Shown: one piece after another, positions 39,323-54,300 of the stretch
Layout: each line of letters starts with the position of its first letter
Numbering within the stretch: position 1 is the first letter of the stretch
Source of the DNA: Mytilisepta virgata
Taxonomy: Eukaryota > Mollusca > Bivalvia > Mytilida > Mytilidae
Reading direction: 5' to 3'
Length of the DNA stretch: 64,000 nt
Assembly (NCBI GenBank): GCA_028015205.1
Contig: JAPWFG010000015.1
Span: 2,790,001-2,854,000 of the forward strand
Made by a program: the position numbers and the translations under genes
The notes under the pieces: generated by a model
What the model was told of the DNA's origin: nothing
The model's database searches: none
Seen by the model: only the letters and a program-made list of their open reading frames with translations

Positions 39323-42300
39323 CACCAAATCAAGGGCCCAAGGAGCATGTTTTACAATAGACAAGTACATAAACAAATTGATGATTACAGCAAATGACTA
39401 GGTTTATGTTAATTTTCATTTAACTGCATAAGGCACCAAGGGGCGATGCACAAGAACATAAAAGCCCTCGTGCCAAATGAAAAAAATAATATAGTTACTT
39501 TCTCTAAAAAGGGACAGCCATTTTTCATATCCATATACCGTTTCCAGTTATATATTATACACACTTTTTTACCTCTAGAAATAAAGTTGAGATAGGGGTG
39601 CGTATTATGTAGTACTACAGCCCCACAAGGCTTTTTTCTGGCAAATTTTCGATGTCAGTTCAAGAGAACAACTTCTTACATATGATGGATAGCCGCCATT
39701 GTCGCCATTATATACCCATATTTGATAAAAAGATTTTGAAACCAACAATGAGGTTAAAATTCATACCTCTAATAACTCTTTGAAAAGAGAGTTAAGACCA
39801 TGAAAAGGTACTCCCGTTCGATTTTGATTTTTTTCGACTGCCATTTTTGTTGGTATCGTTGTCTGGTTCCCGGTGTCATCTTTTGTTTTTATTCACAAAC
39901 TATTTCGGTATCATATCAAGGTAGATAATACGCAGTCATATATTATACGAACCCCTCTTCAAGCTTAGATCACAAGCTTAAACTTACAATTTTTGAAATG
40001 TGACTCGAAATTCTAAATTGTCAGTGTGCAACTACATATAGTGTAGGACAATTCTATATATAAACATTTCAAAATTGAAAATCTTATTGCACATCATTCG
40101 AAGTGCGGGGATAATGATGTCAATAGGGTGTGACTAATTACACAATACAGGGGACTAAGAATACATTGCAACATTTAAAACAAGTGATGTAAATAAGTTG
40201 TCAAAAATTTAGAACCCTGAAATTGCCTGCGAAAAAAAAATTAAAGCAGATCCCCTTGGCTTTGAGGTCTAAAACATTCTCTAAGAATACATGTAAACTG
40301 CAACATTAAACACAAGAGCAAGAACACATTTTTGTGGTGATTTACACGTTCAATCAAGTGTAGATGTAAGCCTTTTGAATTTTGTAAAAGCTATATGTGA
40401 CTTAAAGTTTGTAATTCAATTTCTTTCAGAACGGATTGTTACCATGGGATCTAGTTGTCCACCTGGAATGTACCCAGAAAAATGTTCCTGTTTTCAAAAA
40501 AAATGTGCGGGTGCCAAATTTGATGGAGATACATGTGTGACAACATCAGGAGAGGTCATTGATAATTTACTTAGTATCTTTAGAGAAGACCGACAAATAT
40601 GAAAGGAAATTACAGTTGACTCTCGTTATCACAAACCCTTTTATCTCAAAACTCCTGTTATCTCAAAGTAATGTTGTAGTTCCTAGATTAAACTTTGCAC
40701 TATATTTCCTGCTGATATCTCAAACTCCTGTTATCTCAAACTATTTTTGTTGGTAACTATGAGATAATGTAAATGAGAGTCAACTGTATTTGGAAAAAAA
40801 GTTGATACAATTCATAAAGTTATAACTATTTTTTCATCTCCTAGTGCTTAAAAGTAGGTGGAATCAATATTTTTTTCCATAGCTAAAGAAAAATTCATTC
40901 CCATTAATTCAGCATGCATGTTACTTGTGCAAGGTATCCCAACTGGGGATTAGAATATTAAGTTAATTTTTTGTTGGAGTAAAGGATTTTACAAAATCTT
41001 GCAGTGAAAAAATGTCATTGTTTACCTGCTTGGTGAAGGGAGATACTTTCAGTTTGTCAACAAATGGTTAATAGTATGTATGATAATAGACTACCTTTGT
41101 GGATGATAGAACAATGGGCAGTGGTGTTGGGAGAGAGGGGTGATGGCTGGATGTTGGACAGATTGGACGGAAGCATCAGTATGAAAAAAAATATGGATGT
41201 CATCATCTGCTATCTTTATTTTCAGCCCATGGTACTATGTCGGTACTCGGATCCAGGTCATGTGATATTATACAATGTAGAAGGATCTGGTACGGTTGTA
41301 TGTCCGTCTGGGACAGAGATGGTTGGTTGTTCATATTGGGATAGGTAACATATGTTGTTATAAAAATGAATTTTATAAAACAAATAGAAATATTTTATTA
41401 TGTCCCCCGCAAACAAAGTTTTAGGGGGTATATAGGAATCACCCTGTCCGTCTGTCCATCTGTCTGTCCATGTACATTGTAAGCGCAACTCCTCCTAAAC
41501 TGTTCAATTGATGTTGATGAAACTTTATACGAAGTTACATACGATGCGCATGAAGCAAGATAATTATCGCCGGGTGCTTGCAAAGGGAGATAATCCAACT
41601 TCAGGGGTTTAAGTGGTTAAAGCTTGTAAGGGCAACTCCTAAACCGTTCAATGGATTTTGATGAAACTTATATGAAGGTTGGGCATTATATGAAGATGTG
41701 CATGAAGTAAGATAATTATCGATGGATGCTTGTAAAGGGAGATAATCCGACTTAAGGGTTTTACATGTTCAAAGCTTGTAAGCACAACTCCTAGTATTGC
41801 AAGTTGGGGGTATCACTCATTCAGGTCACTCACAGTTCTAGTTAATGGACTAGAATTTTTTTCCAATTTTTTTTTTAATGACAGAACTTTAATTGCAAGT
41901 CTGATGTAAAAAATGATAAAAATAAATGAAATAGGAGATGAGCTATCTGATTGACAAATGGATTTTTCTTCATTACTGGTTTGACCTGCTTACCTACTGT
42001 ACATCACCAGACAAATATTCCTATATTGGAAAATCTGGTTGAGAAACAGCAACATTAACAACAAAAGAGAATCTGTGTCTTTATTTTTATACGCCCGTCA
42101 AAGTTTTGACAGATGTATTATGGTATACAAATGTCCGGCGTCCGTCTGTCCATCGTAAACATGTTGCACCGTAACTTGAGAACAACTCATCCAAATTTCA
42201 TGAAACTTAACATAGTTGTTTCTTATGATGGTCAAACGATCTGTATACTTTTTGGTGAAAATAAGATTAAAACTTTTTGAGTGGCGGGACTTTGTAACTA

Positions 42301-45300
42301 GAACATGGGTGTGTTTTTTTCACATGTCGCGCTGTATCTCAAAAACGATTTATGATTATTGCTTAAAACTTTACATACTTCTAAGTTATATTAATCTAAA
42401 GATCTGTATACTTTTTGGTGATGATTCAAAATTTTATTTTAGAGTTATTGAGTTTTTTGTTAAAAAAAGGGGGGGAGGGGGTTTCACATGTTTTTTTCAC
42501 ATGTCGTGCTGTATCGCAGAAACTATTTATGATTATTGCATAAATCTTCACACACTTGTAAGTTATATTAATCTGAAGATCTGTATACTTTTCGTGATGA
42601 TTCGTTATTTTATTTTTGAGTTATTGAATTTTTATTGAGCTTTTTGATAAAAAAAGGTAGTCTTTTTTGGTCACATTTCGTGCCGTATATCTCTATTGCT
42701 TAGCTGTTGTGAGCAGTTTTTTTTCTGTCTCTTATATAAACTTCCTATTGATTAGGAATAAGGAATGAGTCAGGATATACTTAGCATGACTTCCTGTAAA
42801 ACCTCCGTGTTATTCCAAAAACATTTATTATGTCTTTTTTTCATAAGAGGACGGGTGTATCATGCGCTTGTGGCACAGCTGTTTATTATAATATATGATG
42901 CAGAAGGTTTTATTTGAATTCCTAATTAAAATTGAAAGACTGATAAATTGCATTTTTACTTCTTTTTTTTTGGGGGGGGGGATGTTGCATTTAACTTTAA
43001 ATTTTAATCCCATGATGATGTTTCAAAACACAATATTCATCATGTGGCATTTGATTTAAATTTATTACCTTGTTTCAGTTCAGGACATTTAAAAGGAAAT
43101 GGTGAAGCAGATAATGTGCAATATAGTACTGGAACTTGTAGTATGAGAAATGGCTGTCAACAGTGTCGTCTGCAGGCCAGGTGTAAAAGTAAGTTTCAGT
43201 TTGATATTTGTTCAAGTTTGACTTCATTATTGTGATGTATTCATTCAAGGACAATTTTCAGCAGTTAATAGTTTCCCATACAGATTTATAATTAAATTGT
43301 TTATGTCATTTAGTGCAGATCATATCATTAAAAAATTTGACCTGATTTGGATTGTTAGTTAAATTCTATGGGAAATTTTACAAAGTGGATACTAGTCAGT
43401 TGTAGTTTTTTATGTAGACTGCTAAAAATCTTTTTATAGAGATTCATATTGTAGAAGTAAATATTTTAGAAATTAAAAAAAATGGTAAAAATGGGGAAGT
43501 TGCATCAGTAGAAAGATAAATCATGGGCTGTTTACATTTTATGAAATAAAAAGCTCATATTTTTGACATCTCTGTTTCATGTGGTCTTTGTTGTTGCTAC
43601 TTGTTTTAATAACTCTTTCAGTCCTGTGGGATGTTTTCCATTGAATCTTAAACGATATCCGTCTATTTTTGTAATGACTACCTATGCACATTGATACACT
43701 TATTTACTCTACTTTATGTAACTGATTTTAATATTATCACAAAGGAAAAAGATGCTTAAAAAATATTCTGCATGGCTACCAAAGAATGATAAAGATAATG
43801 GATTTGTAAAAAACCAACGAGTCTAAAGGGACAAAATGTAAAACTTAAAATATTTAAAAAATAATTTGGAGTATACACTGTACACTGGTAGTCAGATATT
43901 TGAAAAGAAACAATCACATACTCAGGGAATACTATAAGTAGTATTGACTTACGAATTAAAAAATGGAAAATAAAAAACGTAATTGGCTACTCGAATTTCA
44001 GAGTATGATTGTGGTTGTTTGCATGGAGGACGCTGCCACAAGGTCACAGGAGAATGTAAATGTAAAGATGGTTACTATGGTAACAAGTGTGAATTGTTTG
44101 ACTACTGTACTTTCTATGAAAACCAAAATAAAGAGAGTGCATGTGGATCAGGTGGTAAGTTCAATATATAGGACTATTGGTGTGAATACAGAAGTAAGTT
44201 CAAGAATTAGGACTGGATATGAATCGGATGTTAAATGCAAGATTTTGGACTTTGTATGTGGATCAGATCTGTGGATGTAGATCGTTTTGTAAGTTAAATA
44301 TTTAGACCTAATGATTTACTGTAGTAAGAAGAATGCTTGGCTTTTGCAGTTTGAGAGTATCTTAAATGTAGAAATTTTGCATCTCTCTCATTAGAGAAGA
44401 GTGATTTATAACTCTTATAGCTTATACTGTTTGTTTATATAGGGCAGACACTTAACTTTAATAGTGTTTATTTGAGAAATGTTTAGGCATAAAAAAAGAG
44501 TTGGTTTGGTTTATAGCAGGAGTTTATTTATTCATTTAGTTTTTGGTCCTAATTAATCCAGTAATGTAGACTCTCCTAATTGCATATCCATTTTGTCAGA
44601 ATAAATTATGCAATTAACAGGGGTATGCTAATAAGTGGTATTTTTATTATCATGTAAAAAGACAATATGTATCATTCGTATTGTCATTAAATGTGATAAT
44701 TGCCATATAAACATGTAAATAAATTTGGTTAATTAATTTGATATAAAAAGCCATTAAATTGTATTTTATTAATTTCTGTAAGATATTTTTAAACAATATT
44801 CACATGTAGCATGTGTTTGTATCAGATTTTGGCAAAACATTCATGACTTAGAAAAAAAATTACGCCATTAAGAGGAGTTTCTTAACAATTAGTATGCAAT
44901 TATCATGATTATTTAACATATACTGTATGGTTAATGGTTTGGTGTTGCAAAATCTTATGTAAATAACTGGAATATTCTGTTAACATATATCCAATTGAGT
45001 TGATTTGTCTATATATACATGTAATTTTTCTACACTTTTGAAAATTCAAGCAAAATGGAATTTTTTCGATAAACCTTATTTTTCGACACTTTCATAACTG
45101 TCAAAGTTTCAGTCGATGTTATCAGGTGGTGACAGTCGGTAATTTAATTACTTTCAGTCCTTGTCGAGTGTTTATTTCGTCTTTCTAAACCATTTAATCC
45201 ATCTATCTTTATAAATTTCATTGAAACAAGATCGATTTATAAGTAAATTTTATTGAATTTTTCCTACTTGGAAGTTCACTTTTGAAAAGAAATCTGAAAA

Positions 45301-48300
45301 AAGTTTGGATCGGAATCGCATATAAATTTGAAATATTGAAATGAAATGAATAATGTGTTTAGAAAACAAATCCTCTTATTAGAAATTTAAAAGTTATTTA
45401 TTCTAACAAGATGATGAATGATCTGAGATGTTCCAAATCCATATCATGTGTTGCATATGTGTCAACAACATGGCGGGGTCGTTTGAAGTTTTCTACTGTT
45501 TTCGTCTTCAACTTTAAAACAACTATTTAAAGATACAAACAAGATAAATTCATGAAAAGTAAAATAAAATAACAATACCACAAGTATGACCTATTATTTT
45601 GAATGCCTATTCCTGAAGTACATAGAAAAAGTCAGTCTTATGGAGTAAAAAATGAGGATGGAAAGACAAAAACTCAAATTTACAACTTTTCAATTTTCTT
45701 AAACACAAGTGTATTTTAGTATCAACTGAAGTTATATTACAAAATTTAATGTAATTGTGCTTACCTGAAACATTTTTTTCTAATGGTACATAATAAGAGT
45801 GGCAGTTTTTTTTTTTAGCAAAAGACAAAGAGACTGGATTTAAATAATTGATTTTATCTTTGTAAGGTATATGTAATGCTGTACCAGAAAACAGTATAAA
45901 GACTTATGGAGGGGACAATGTGGGAGATCATTGTATATTTCCGTTTATGTTCAATGGGACATCCTATGGATCCTGTGTAGAGAGTAATGAGGTAGGCCAT
46001 ATAAAAAAGTTTTGATAAGCCATACCCTTATCACGTTCAAAATTCCAATGCAAATGTTGAAAATGAATAGGCTGATATGTCACTACAGGGTCATCTCTGA
46101 GACTGGCCATGTGGAGAAGGATTATTCTAATATTACCTAATTAAATGCTTTCAAAATACAGTGGAACCTCTGTAAACCGAACAGCTGTGGGACCGGAGAA
46201 ATCGGCCGGTTTTAGGAGGTTCCAGAAAAGACGTATCTTATTGGGAGATTGAAACCGGAAGTGTATTACAATGTATTAAAACGATGTTGTAAAATTGTGC
46301 CATATTATTTTAATACAATTAATTGTTTTTAATTTCAATCCCACGTTTTTATTGATGTCTGATTATTGTTTGATTAACGACTTTCACACCTTTATTTAAA
46401 ATGGTTATTTAGTTTAATGATGTCAATCATCGATCAATTAAGGATAACATGTATTACGGTTCACTGATTTTCCAGGTAATACATAATTTCAGCCGGTTTC
46501 TAGAGGTTAATTTGACAAGAACATATATGTTTTGTACCGGAAAGTACGGCCGGTTTTCAGAGGATTTTTTACTTGAATATGTAGGCAAAAATTCCGGGCC
46601 GAAAGTAAAAGTTCGGTTTTCAGAGGGGCCGGTTTTCGGGTGTTCCACTGTATGGATATATTGGTTTCAATGTCATAGACGCCAGACTGCTTGTTTGACA
46701 AAGCCATAGTAAAGTTTCTCACAAGCTTTAACGACGCCATAGTTTAACTTGCGTTGGATTATGTGTGTTTGTGTCTGAATACCTATGATTCAGCATTTCA
46801 TCTTGTCATAGAAATTGTCCAATTAAAATGGAAATATTGCACGGTGGCTTGAAAATATCCTGATTTTACCACGGGTAGGCATTTTTTGCCAATATTTTAC
46901 CTCTTGCTATCGCTCTTGACAAATATTCAGCATAAATGGCCTACCTGTGGTAAAATCAGGATATATTTGATGCCATCGTGAATTATTTCTCAAGTATAAG
47001 TTGGTATATAATCTGTTTCCCAATCCACTATAAATAGATATATTTAAATTAAAGATAAACTAGAGAAGTCCCGAAATGACGTCTATGTAAACTACATAAC
47101 AACAACATTTTCTTGAGGTTTTTGTCAAAAATCATAGGAGCAAAAGATTCTCCATCAATTTACTTGTGAGTTATGGAATTTCTCCACCCTCAATAGTTAA
47201 ATTTTAGATTTTAACACGCTCGCTAAAGGCTCGCGTGTTGAAAATCGAAAATTTAACTATCTCGGGTGGAGAAATTCCATAACTCACTCGTACCTGAAGG
47301 AGAATCTATGTGTAAACAACAAAACAGATAAGAGGAAAAGTTAACAATAACATACTAATCAATTAACACCATCTTACATTCTTTCTATAATTTCAAACAT
47401 TGCTCATTGTAAATTATCATATTAACAACATGTATATGTATACCATGTTCAGGTTTTCTGTACTGCCATTATGGGTTATTTAGCATAATGAATTTGTGTA
47501 TAATGTTAAAAAAATTATCCCTTCTGTTGTTTTCAGGTTGGACCGCCATTTTCTTGTGGGTCGATATTTAATGGGGCTTCGGAAGGTTATATCAACCTTG
47601 GAATGTGGTCTCCTGGACCTGAATATACCATAGCTGCCTGGGTCCGACCTGATAAAGCTGGCAAAGTGAGGAGGGTAGGTTATAGTACCTAGGTGTAGTG
47701 TCCCCTGATGTGTATATACCAAAGCAGCCTGAAAAAATAAGAATTTATCAATAGGAGATATTCGACCACAGGGGATAAAATATGCAATACAGAATCCTCG
47801 GTTTTTTTCATCGACTTCTGTTTCCAAAGTTAAAAGTTTGAATGCCAATTTTATCAAAACCTGCAAGATATTAATAAATGAAACTGTTGATTTAGATTTC
47901 TTGCATATGTAAATGATTACATATTTTATCAAGATAAAGTTTTATCACTCTGTTGGATGATTACACAAGAATATAATTTATTTTCATCTCGGATATGGTT
48001 AATTCACCACTGTACACCATGGTTACTTTCATAAATCATATGAGTAATGATGCTTCCAAAATATCTCTTATCCATTTTCTTCAAAGAATGTTGATGTATT
48101 TTGAAATTTAACAGAAAGGATCTCTGTATATTATAACTGGAAAGGTCCTATTACTAATAAATAATTTAATATTGGATGTAACACGTCATTTGATTGGTCA
48201 AATTTTTTTAGTCTATCATATCATAGACTAAATTTTCTTTTCTCCTATGACGTCATTAAAGGGAATCCAGACGTTTTATACGTCGAAACAACCGTTGGAA

Positions 48301-51300
48301 TTAAATTGTAAGGATTTACTGTAATTTTGTTTTTAATCTATTCGAATAACCTCAATGCACATAGTGCACACTTTCAAATAACCCACTATGCGGGTTATTT
48401 AGTGTGCACCACGTGATTGAGGTTACGTATTTCTTCATAGACTGAAAAAAAATTACAGTCAATCCTTAAATGAATGGTACACAAGAGTCCTGCATAGTAT
48501 TGTTTTAGAAATATGATCTCCGACAAAAATCACTGCTATTGCTAAAATGAGAAACATCTTTTAAAGTATTTTCTTTGGAAAATACCTATTTTGAAACAAG
48601 AGCCATTTTTCACAAAATATCTAACATTACTTGTAAGTAATACTAGAATCTGTATGACATAAGAGTAATTTGTTTCTTAAGATTTTTTGTGAAAAATGCT
48701 ACAGATATGGCCAAAATGCTACTTAAATGGTCCTACTCTGATGTCAATATACCTTTGAATATTACTTCAGCAGTTTGTGCCTAAAACTAAAACATAAAGC
48801 CTCAGTGTAAAAAAAATCTGATTTGTACTACATTTACTATAACTAAAATATTACCAATTTAACTGGTCTTGAAGAAAAATCTTTATTCTGCTTACTCTAG
48901 GGGCCTCGGTGGCCAAGTGGTCCTGGTAGTTCGTCATGACTACTAATGATCACTAGTCTGTCAACACTGAGGTTGTGAGTTCGAATCTCACCTATGGCGG
49001 GGTGTGTTCAACTCCGATCTAAATTGACAAGGATTGCCAATTTTCCTACTGAAGTTCGGTGGTTCTCTCCGGATACTCCAGCTTCCTCCACCAATAAAAA
49101 CTGGCGGCCACGAAATAGCCAAATGTGCTGAAAACGGCGTAAAACCCCCAACTAAACATAAAACAGCTTACTCTATTTCAACACAGTAATATTCAGTTTG
49201 ACCAATCCAAAGCTGTAGACTGGTTTGCTGACCTTTATCCTTTACATTAATGGTATAACTGTAGGGAACCAGTCTATCCAACGCTGTTTTCCACCTGACC
49301 CAAAATGCTATGCATAAAAGTTATGATTTTTGTGTACTAGTGAAGAGCTCAGTCTTTACTCTTAGACTGATATCTCAGTACCACTAAAGACAGTTTTTGC
49401 CTAAATATGCATTAATGGTTTTTTTTACCAGTTGAGTTTACCATATTGTAATTTCAGACAATTGTAGGGGGAGTAGGTGATTGTTTAGACTATGGAATAT
49501 ACCATTTTGAGAATTTTTGGGTGTATTATAAAGGAACAGATAGTTCTTGTACACGTGGTATTGATACTGGTGTGGCTGTACATACAGGTCAATGGTACTT
49601 AGTTGCAGCTATTCATAATGAGACTCATGTAACCAGTTATGTAAATGGTCAAGTAAATGCAGTAAGGGTAAGGTCAAAATACATATGTTTATTTTTCCAC
49701 AGAAATCCTCATTTTGAGCTCCAATACTCATGTTTTATAAGAATATTACGAACATAAATTTTTCATGAACATATTACTTGAAACTTTTATTTTATTAGCT
49801 CACCTGGCCTAAGCCAAACTTTGATGGAATGGTCCTTGGGTGCCCCCTTTCCAAAATTATGTTTGGCATCCCCGACTTCCAACTGACCTATGCCACCGTT
49901 TCAATAATACACATTTTGTATATCTTGTGGGGCTTTGACTTTTCTCTGCGGCAGGGGACATATGGCTACGTGTAGCAATCTTGTTAAAGACTAACAGAAT
50001 TTTACAATATTAAAGGGTTTTATTTTATAATTTCATTAAATAGTTGGGATTGTTTGAAACAAATAAAGTGAGTCGCATCCCTTAAGTTTGAGATACTAGA
50101 AATATGCCAGTAACAATCGGATGTGTTTCAGCGTTGCATGTGTTATTCTGTCGTGTGCTAAAAGTCAGCATGGTTCAGATTTTTGTGATACACACTGTAC
50201 TGAATCTTCTTGATTCATTTTTTAGTATTTTTGTTTTTATCATAGGCGAATCCATATGTTTTGCCAACTACCAGTGGATTGTGGATTGGTGGAGAAGTTT
50301 GCTGTCCATCCAATAGATTTCAAGGAATGATTAAAGTAAGGATATGCTACCATACTTAATTTTAATATAATCCGAAATCAATGTATGTTAGACACAAACA
50401 ATGTATACTAAAATGTTCATTAAAAGAAATGCCCAAGGTGTCTGTGGTAAGACCCTTACTTCCCCAGGTGGCTAATAGGAGAGACTATCTTGTTCAGAGT
50501 TGTCAGGTCATAATAATATATAATGCATGACTGGACTAGTATGGGTTAAGTTCAGAGAATGCAATGCCCATGGAAAAGTTTGTTTGTTTATAAATTTTGA
50601 AAGGTAGTAGGCTTATAGCTCAGGGATCACCATGGCCTAGTAAATAGTTTATGTTCCTGAGCTTTTACTTTCAATAATATTGGAAGTGTACCCGACCATT
50701 ATGACATTAAGTAAAATATGTTAATATTGGCATTAGGTTCTTAACATGCAGCAAATAATTCAACCCCACTACAGGGTTTGTACACATTTTTCATCATAAA
50801 AGTAAAGGACTGTTCAAAGACATGTATTTTCAAGGTTTCTAAGGACCTTTGTACACCATTTAATTGATTATTATGCTTGTCGACCATGCAGTTTCGTGAT
50901 TACATCATACTTGATCTATTTGCATCAAAATTTGGGATCTTAGATTTATAAACTTTTAATTCGTACATTTGTACTTAAAACTACAAATAATTTATATACA
51001 CAAATGCACTCCTAAGACAGATTTTGCTGGTGTATATTTCGATGAGATGGTGGACTATACTTTGTACATGCTTAGAAGTCATGAAAGATAAAATGAAAGA
51101 GAAATTTCTGTATCTTAAAATTTCTCTAAAGTTACCACATAGTAATACAACAAGTTTATTTATACGAAGAACAGATTGAGTAAGTACAAAAATCGGGAGA
51201 AAAGAAGCCTGTGATTCCTCTCAGCCTGATACAGTGAAAACACATTCGAAAAAATATTTCTTTACAGTGAAAACACATTCGAAGAAATATTTCTTTTCAG

Positions 51301-54300
51301 TAGAATTTTTCAAGGTGTTTCAAGGACCTTTTGCAGTACTTTCAAGGCCATAATTTTCCCACTTTCATTTGCAAAACTTTCAAGGACCTGTGCAAACCAT
51401 ACCACTATGACTAAAGGGTATAATACATGAGCTTGACAAAACAAATTGTTCAAAGAAAAAACATTTACAATTGATGAATAGGGAAGCCTCAGACTGTTGA
51501 ATTCTTATGTAAATATGCCCACTTGCTGCTTCTTGAATGTTTTAATTGGCCAATGTAAATTTTTAAAAATATGAATTTCGTCATTGGATTTTTTCTTTCT
51601 TTCCAACTTCGTCTTGGTTAATGATCATATAAAATGTCCTCCAGTTTTCCTGCACCCTTGAGTATTCCATTGCACTATATTTATATTTATATTTATCAGG
51701 ATAACAAATTCATCACATCAGGGGAGATCATTTCAACCACCTCCATTACATAGGAATTCAGTAAAACTTACAAGAGAACCTTACTCTAGCAATGCTAGAG
51801 GTTGTCTGGCAAGCTATTTATTGGCTTGGGGGTATGGAGGAACGGAATTCCAACATCTTACATTGTAGGAGTAAGGAGAACCTTACCCATTACAACAAAC
51901 ATTAATATATTAATTTAGTTTATAGTGCATTGTTTGCCAGGTTAGCAATTCAGGCTCTTGAGAGCCTCTTGTTTTTTGTACCCGTAATTTTTCAAATATT
52001 CCTAATCAGAGTTTAATTAAACTTTCATATTGTTAGATCCTAGTACGTAGATGTTTGCATGCGAAATATGTCCTGGTCCAATACTTTTTCCCATAATTTT
52101 ATACCCTTTTGTTCCCTCAGTTATACCCAGTTGGACTTAGAAATTGTGAGACAATTCACCATGATAAGGATGCCCTAGTCCATTAAATTAACTGCAGTGG
52201 GGGGTATAGTTTGTGAGGTCCCCTCAAAGTTCTAGTTTATTTCTGTGGTGGTCCCTGTAGCTAATTCAGAAGTCTTTTCCAATGGTGGATAAAATCTGCT
52301 GCCTTATGTGAATTGTCCTAACCTCATTTCTGGATAACATTTGATGGATTAGTTCTCATCTTGGAAAAGCAACATTTATCACAGGGCATTAAGTAAACAA
52401 TCAGTCAAAACTGTTTGTACAAGTTCTCACTAACAGTTGATTTCAAATCCAAACAATTGTAATCGGAACTTGTTTAAAAGTGCTTACAGTTACAGAGCAT
52501 TAGAGCTTAGAAACAGCATCAAAACAAAACTGGTAGTTTTAAAAGTGGTTAAATTGAAATGTTTAAGTGGGAAGTTGCATACATTCTTTATCCAGCATTG
52601 CTGTAAATTCAATTATTGCATTAAATACTTAAAACTTCAGAAATATTGGTGAATGTGTGAAGCCACAATTTAGTTTGTTTGTTTAGTTGGGGTTTTTATA
52701 TTTTTTTCAGCACATTTGGCTATTTTGCACCAGCCACTTTTCATTGATGGAGGAAGCTGGAGTATCCAGAGAGTACCACCGACCTTCGGTAGGAAAATTG
52801 GCAATTCTTGAGTCGAACACACCCCACCACAGGTTGAGATTTGAACTCACAACCTCATTGTTGACAGACTAGTGATCATTAGTAGTCATAACGAACTACC
52901 GAGACCACTAGGCCACTGAAGCCCCAGTCTCAATTTATAAAAATATTAATATCATTGTACACGTATATTGTTTTCATTTTCAAAATAACCATCTTCAAAA
53001 ATAAAAGTAACTGTATATGACTTACTTACTCTTCAGACAGTAAAGATTTGGAAAAGGCCATTAGAAATAGCTGAACTAGAGAAAAGTATGAATAGTCAAG
53101 GGAATGCTATGGCAACTGTAAGTATACTTTTATTATGATTAAACTAGCTTCTGGGATCTAACGGAACTCAAATTGGTAATTTAGAAAGTTCCAAGTAAAG
53201 CAAACAAGTATAAAAAGTTTTGGATACTTCACATTATCGGCAATTCGTACATATTTCCTTTGATCTTTTTGCCTAATATTTTCGAGTATCACATACAGGC
53301 TGTATCACTGAAAATATTAGGCAATACATTGTTTGACATAATGCGGAAGGATCTACTTGTCTGATCGTCCAATGAAAATGAATTACGGAAATCATCAAAC
53401 CATGCAAATAGTCAATATTTTCCTTTCCCATTCACCGCCAAGAATGTGTTTCAAAATGATGTCACGCCAATGATTGATCAACAGCATTACAAACTTCTTC
53501 CACTATGAAAAATAGTGCACATTAAACTCTCCCTTCGTGCTCGGCTAGATATTCCAAATGATATAGTCAGTATCAAAAACGAAACTACCTATTATTCTAT
53601 ATGTATTAGTACAGAAAACCAGATAATCAATTTCTGTGTTTAAGTTCATTCTGTTAATGTTTTGTCCAAACGGTTTCCTGTCCATTCAATAGCTTATATT
53701 GTTTTGCGTGTGCCTGTGGTATCGTCAGAAGTATTCCAGATAAAGGGCATGGTATGATTTGGCCCCTTGAATTCCAAAATCAAAAAGTAATGAAAAACTT
53801 ACTCTCAGCTATCATTAAAAGTACTCTTAAAATTTTGCATTGTAATGAACATGTTTTGTTTTCAACAAAAATTAAATGCAGAAAATGCATAAATTTCTGA
53901 ATTGGTGGCAATATACTGTCAAAGATGGCCTATTGTGAAGAAATCAATGAAAAAACACCTAATTTCACTCATTTTTGAACATTTGAATTAAAATTTTGAT
54001 ATGAGCAACAGACTTTCCCAAAAATATATTTCATAGAAATGTGTCTGCGTGGGACTAACATAAATATTTTTGGGCAAGGCTGTTACTCATAGTTGTTTTG
54101 ACCAAAATCTACTTTGAAAACACTCAATTTTCTTCAAATTCTTGATTTAGCAGACATTCATGACATTGCGTTGCATCATGGGATGAAATCTTGTACAATG
54201 ATTGATAGATTGTGAAAGTTATATTATGCGATAAAAATGATACAAATTTGAATCTGTAATCTAAATTTTAATTTTTCATGTCAGATTGGGCCAATTAATG

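Noticed and set aside
39128..39376. Open frame rich in Leu-Ser-Ile-Tyr
   Set aside because: It is the GATA microsatellite read in one frame.
40430..43188. PCSK9-like C-terminal module in exons 9-11
   Set aside because: Only a short [15 protein letters not shown] motif fits; cysteine spacing elsewhere does not support the assignment.
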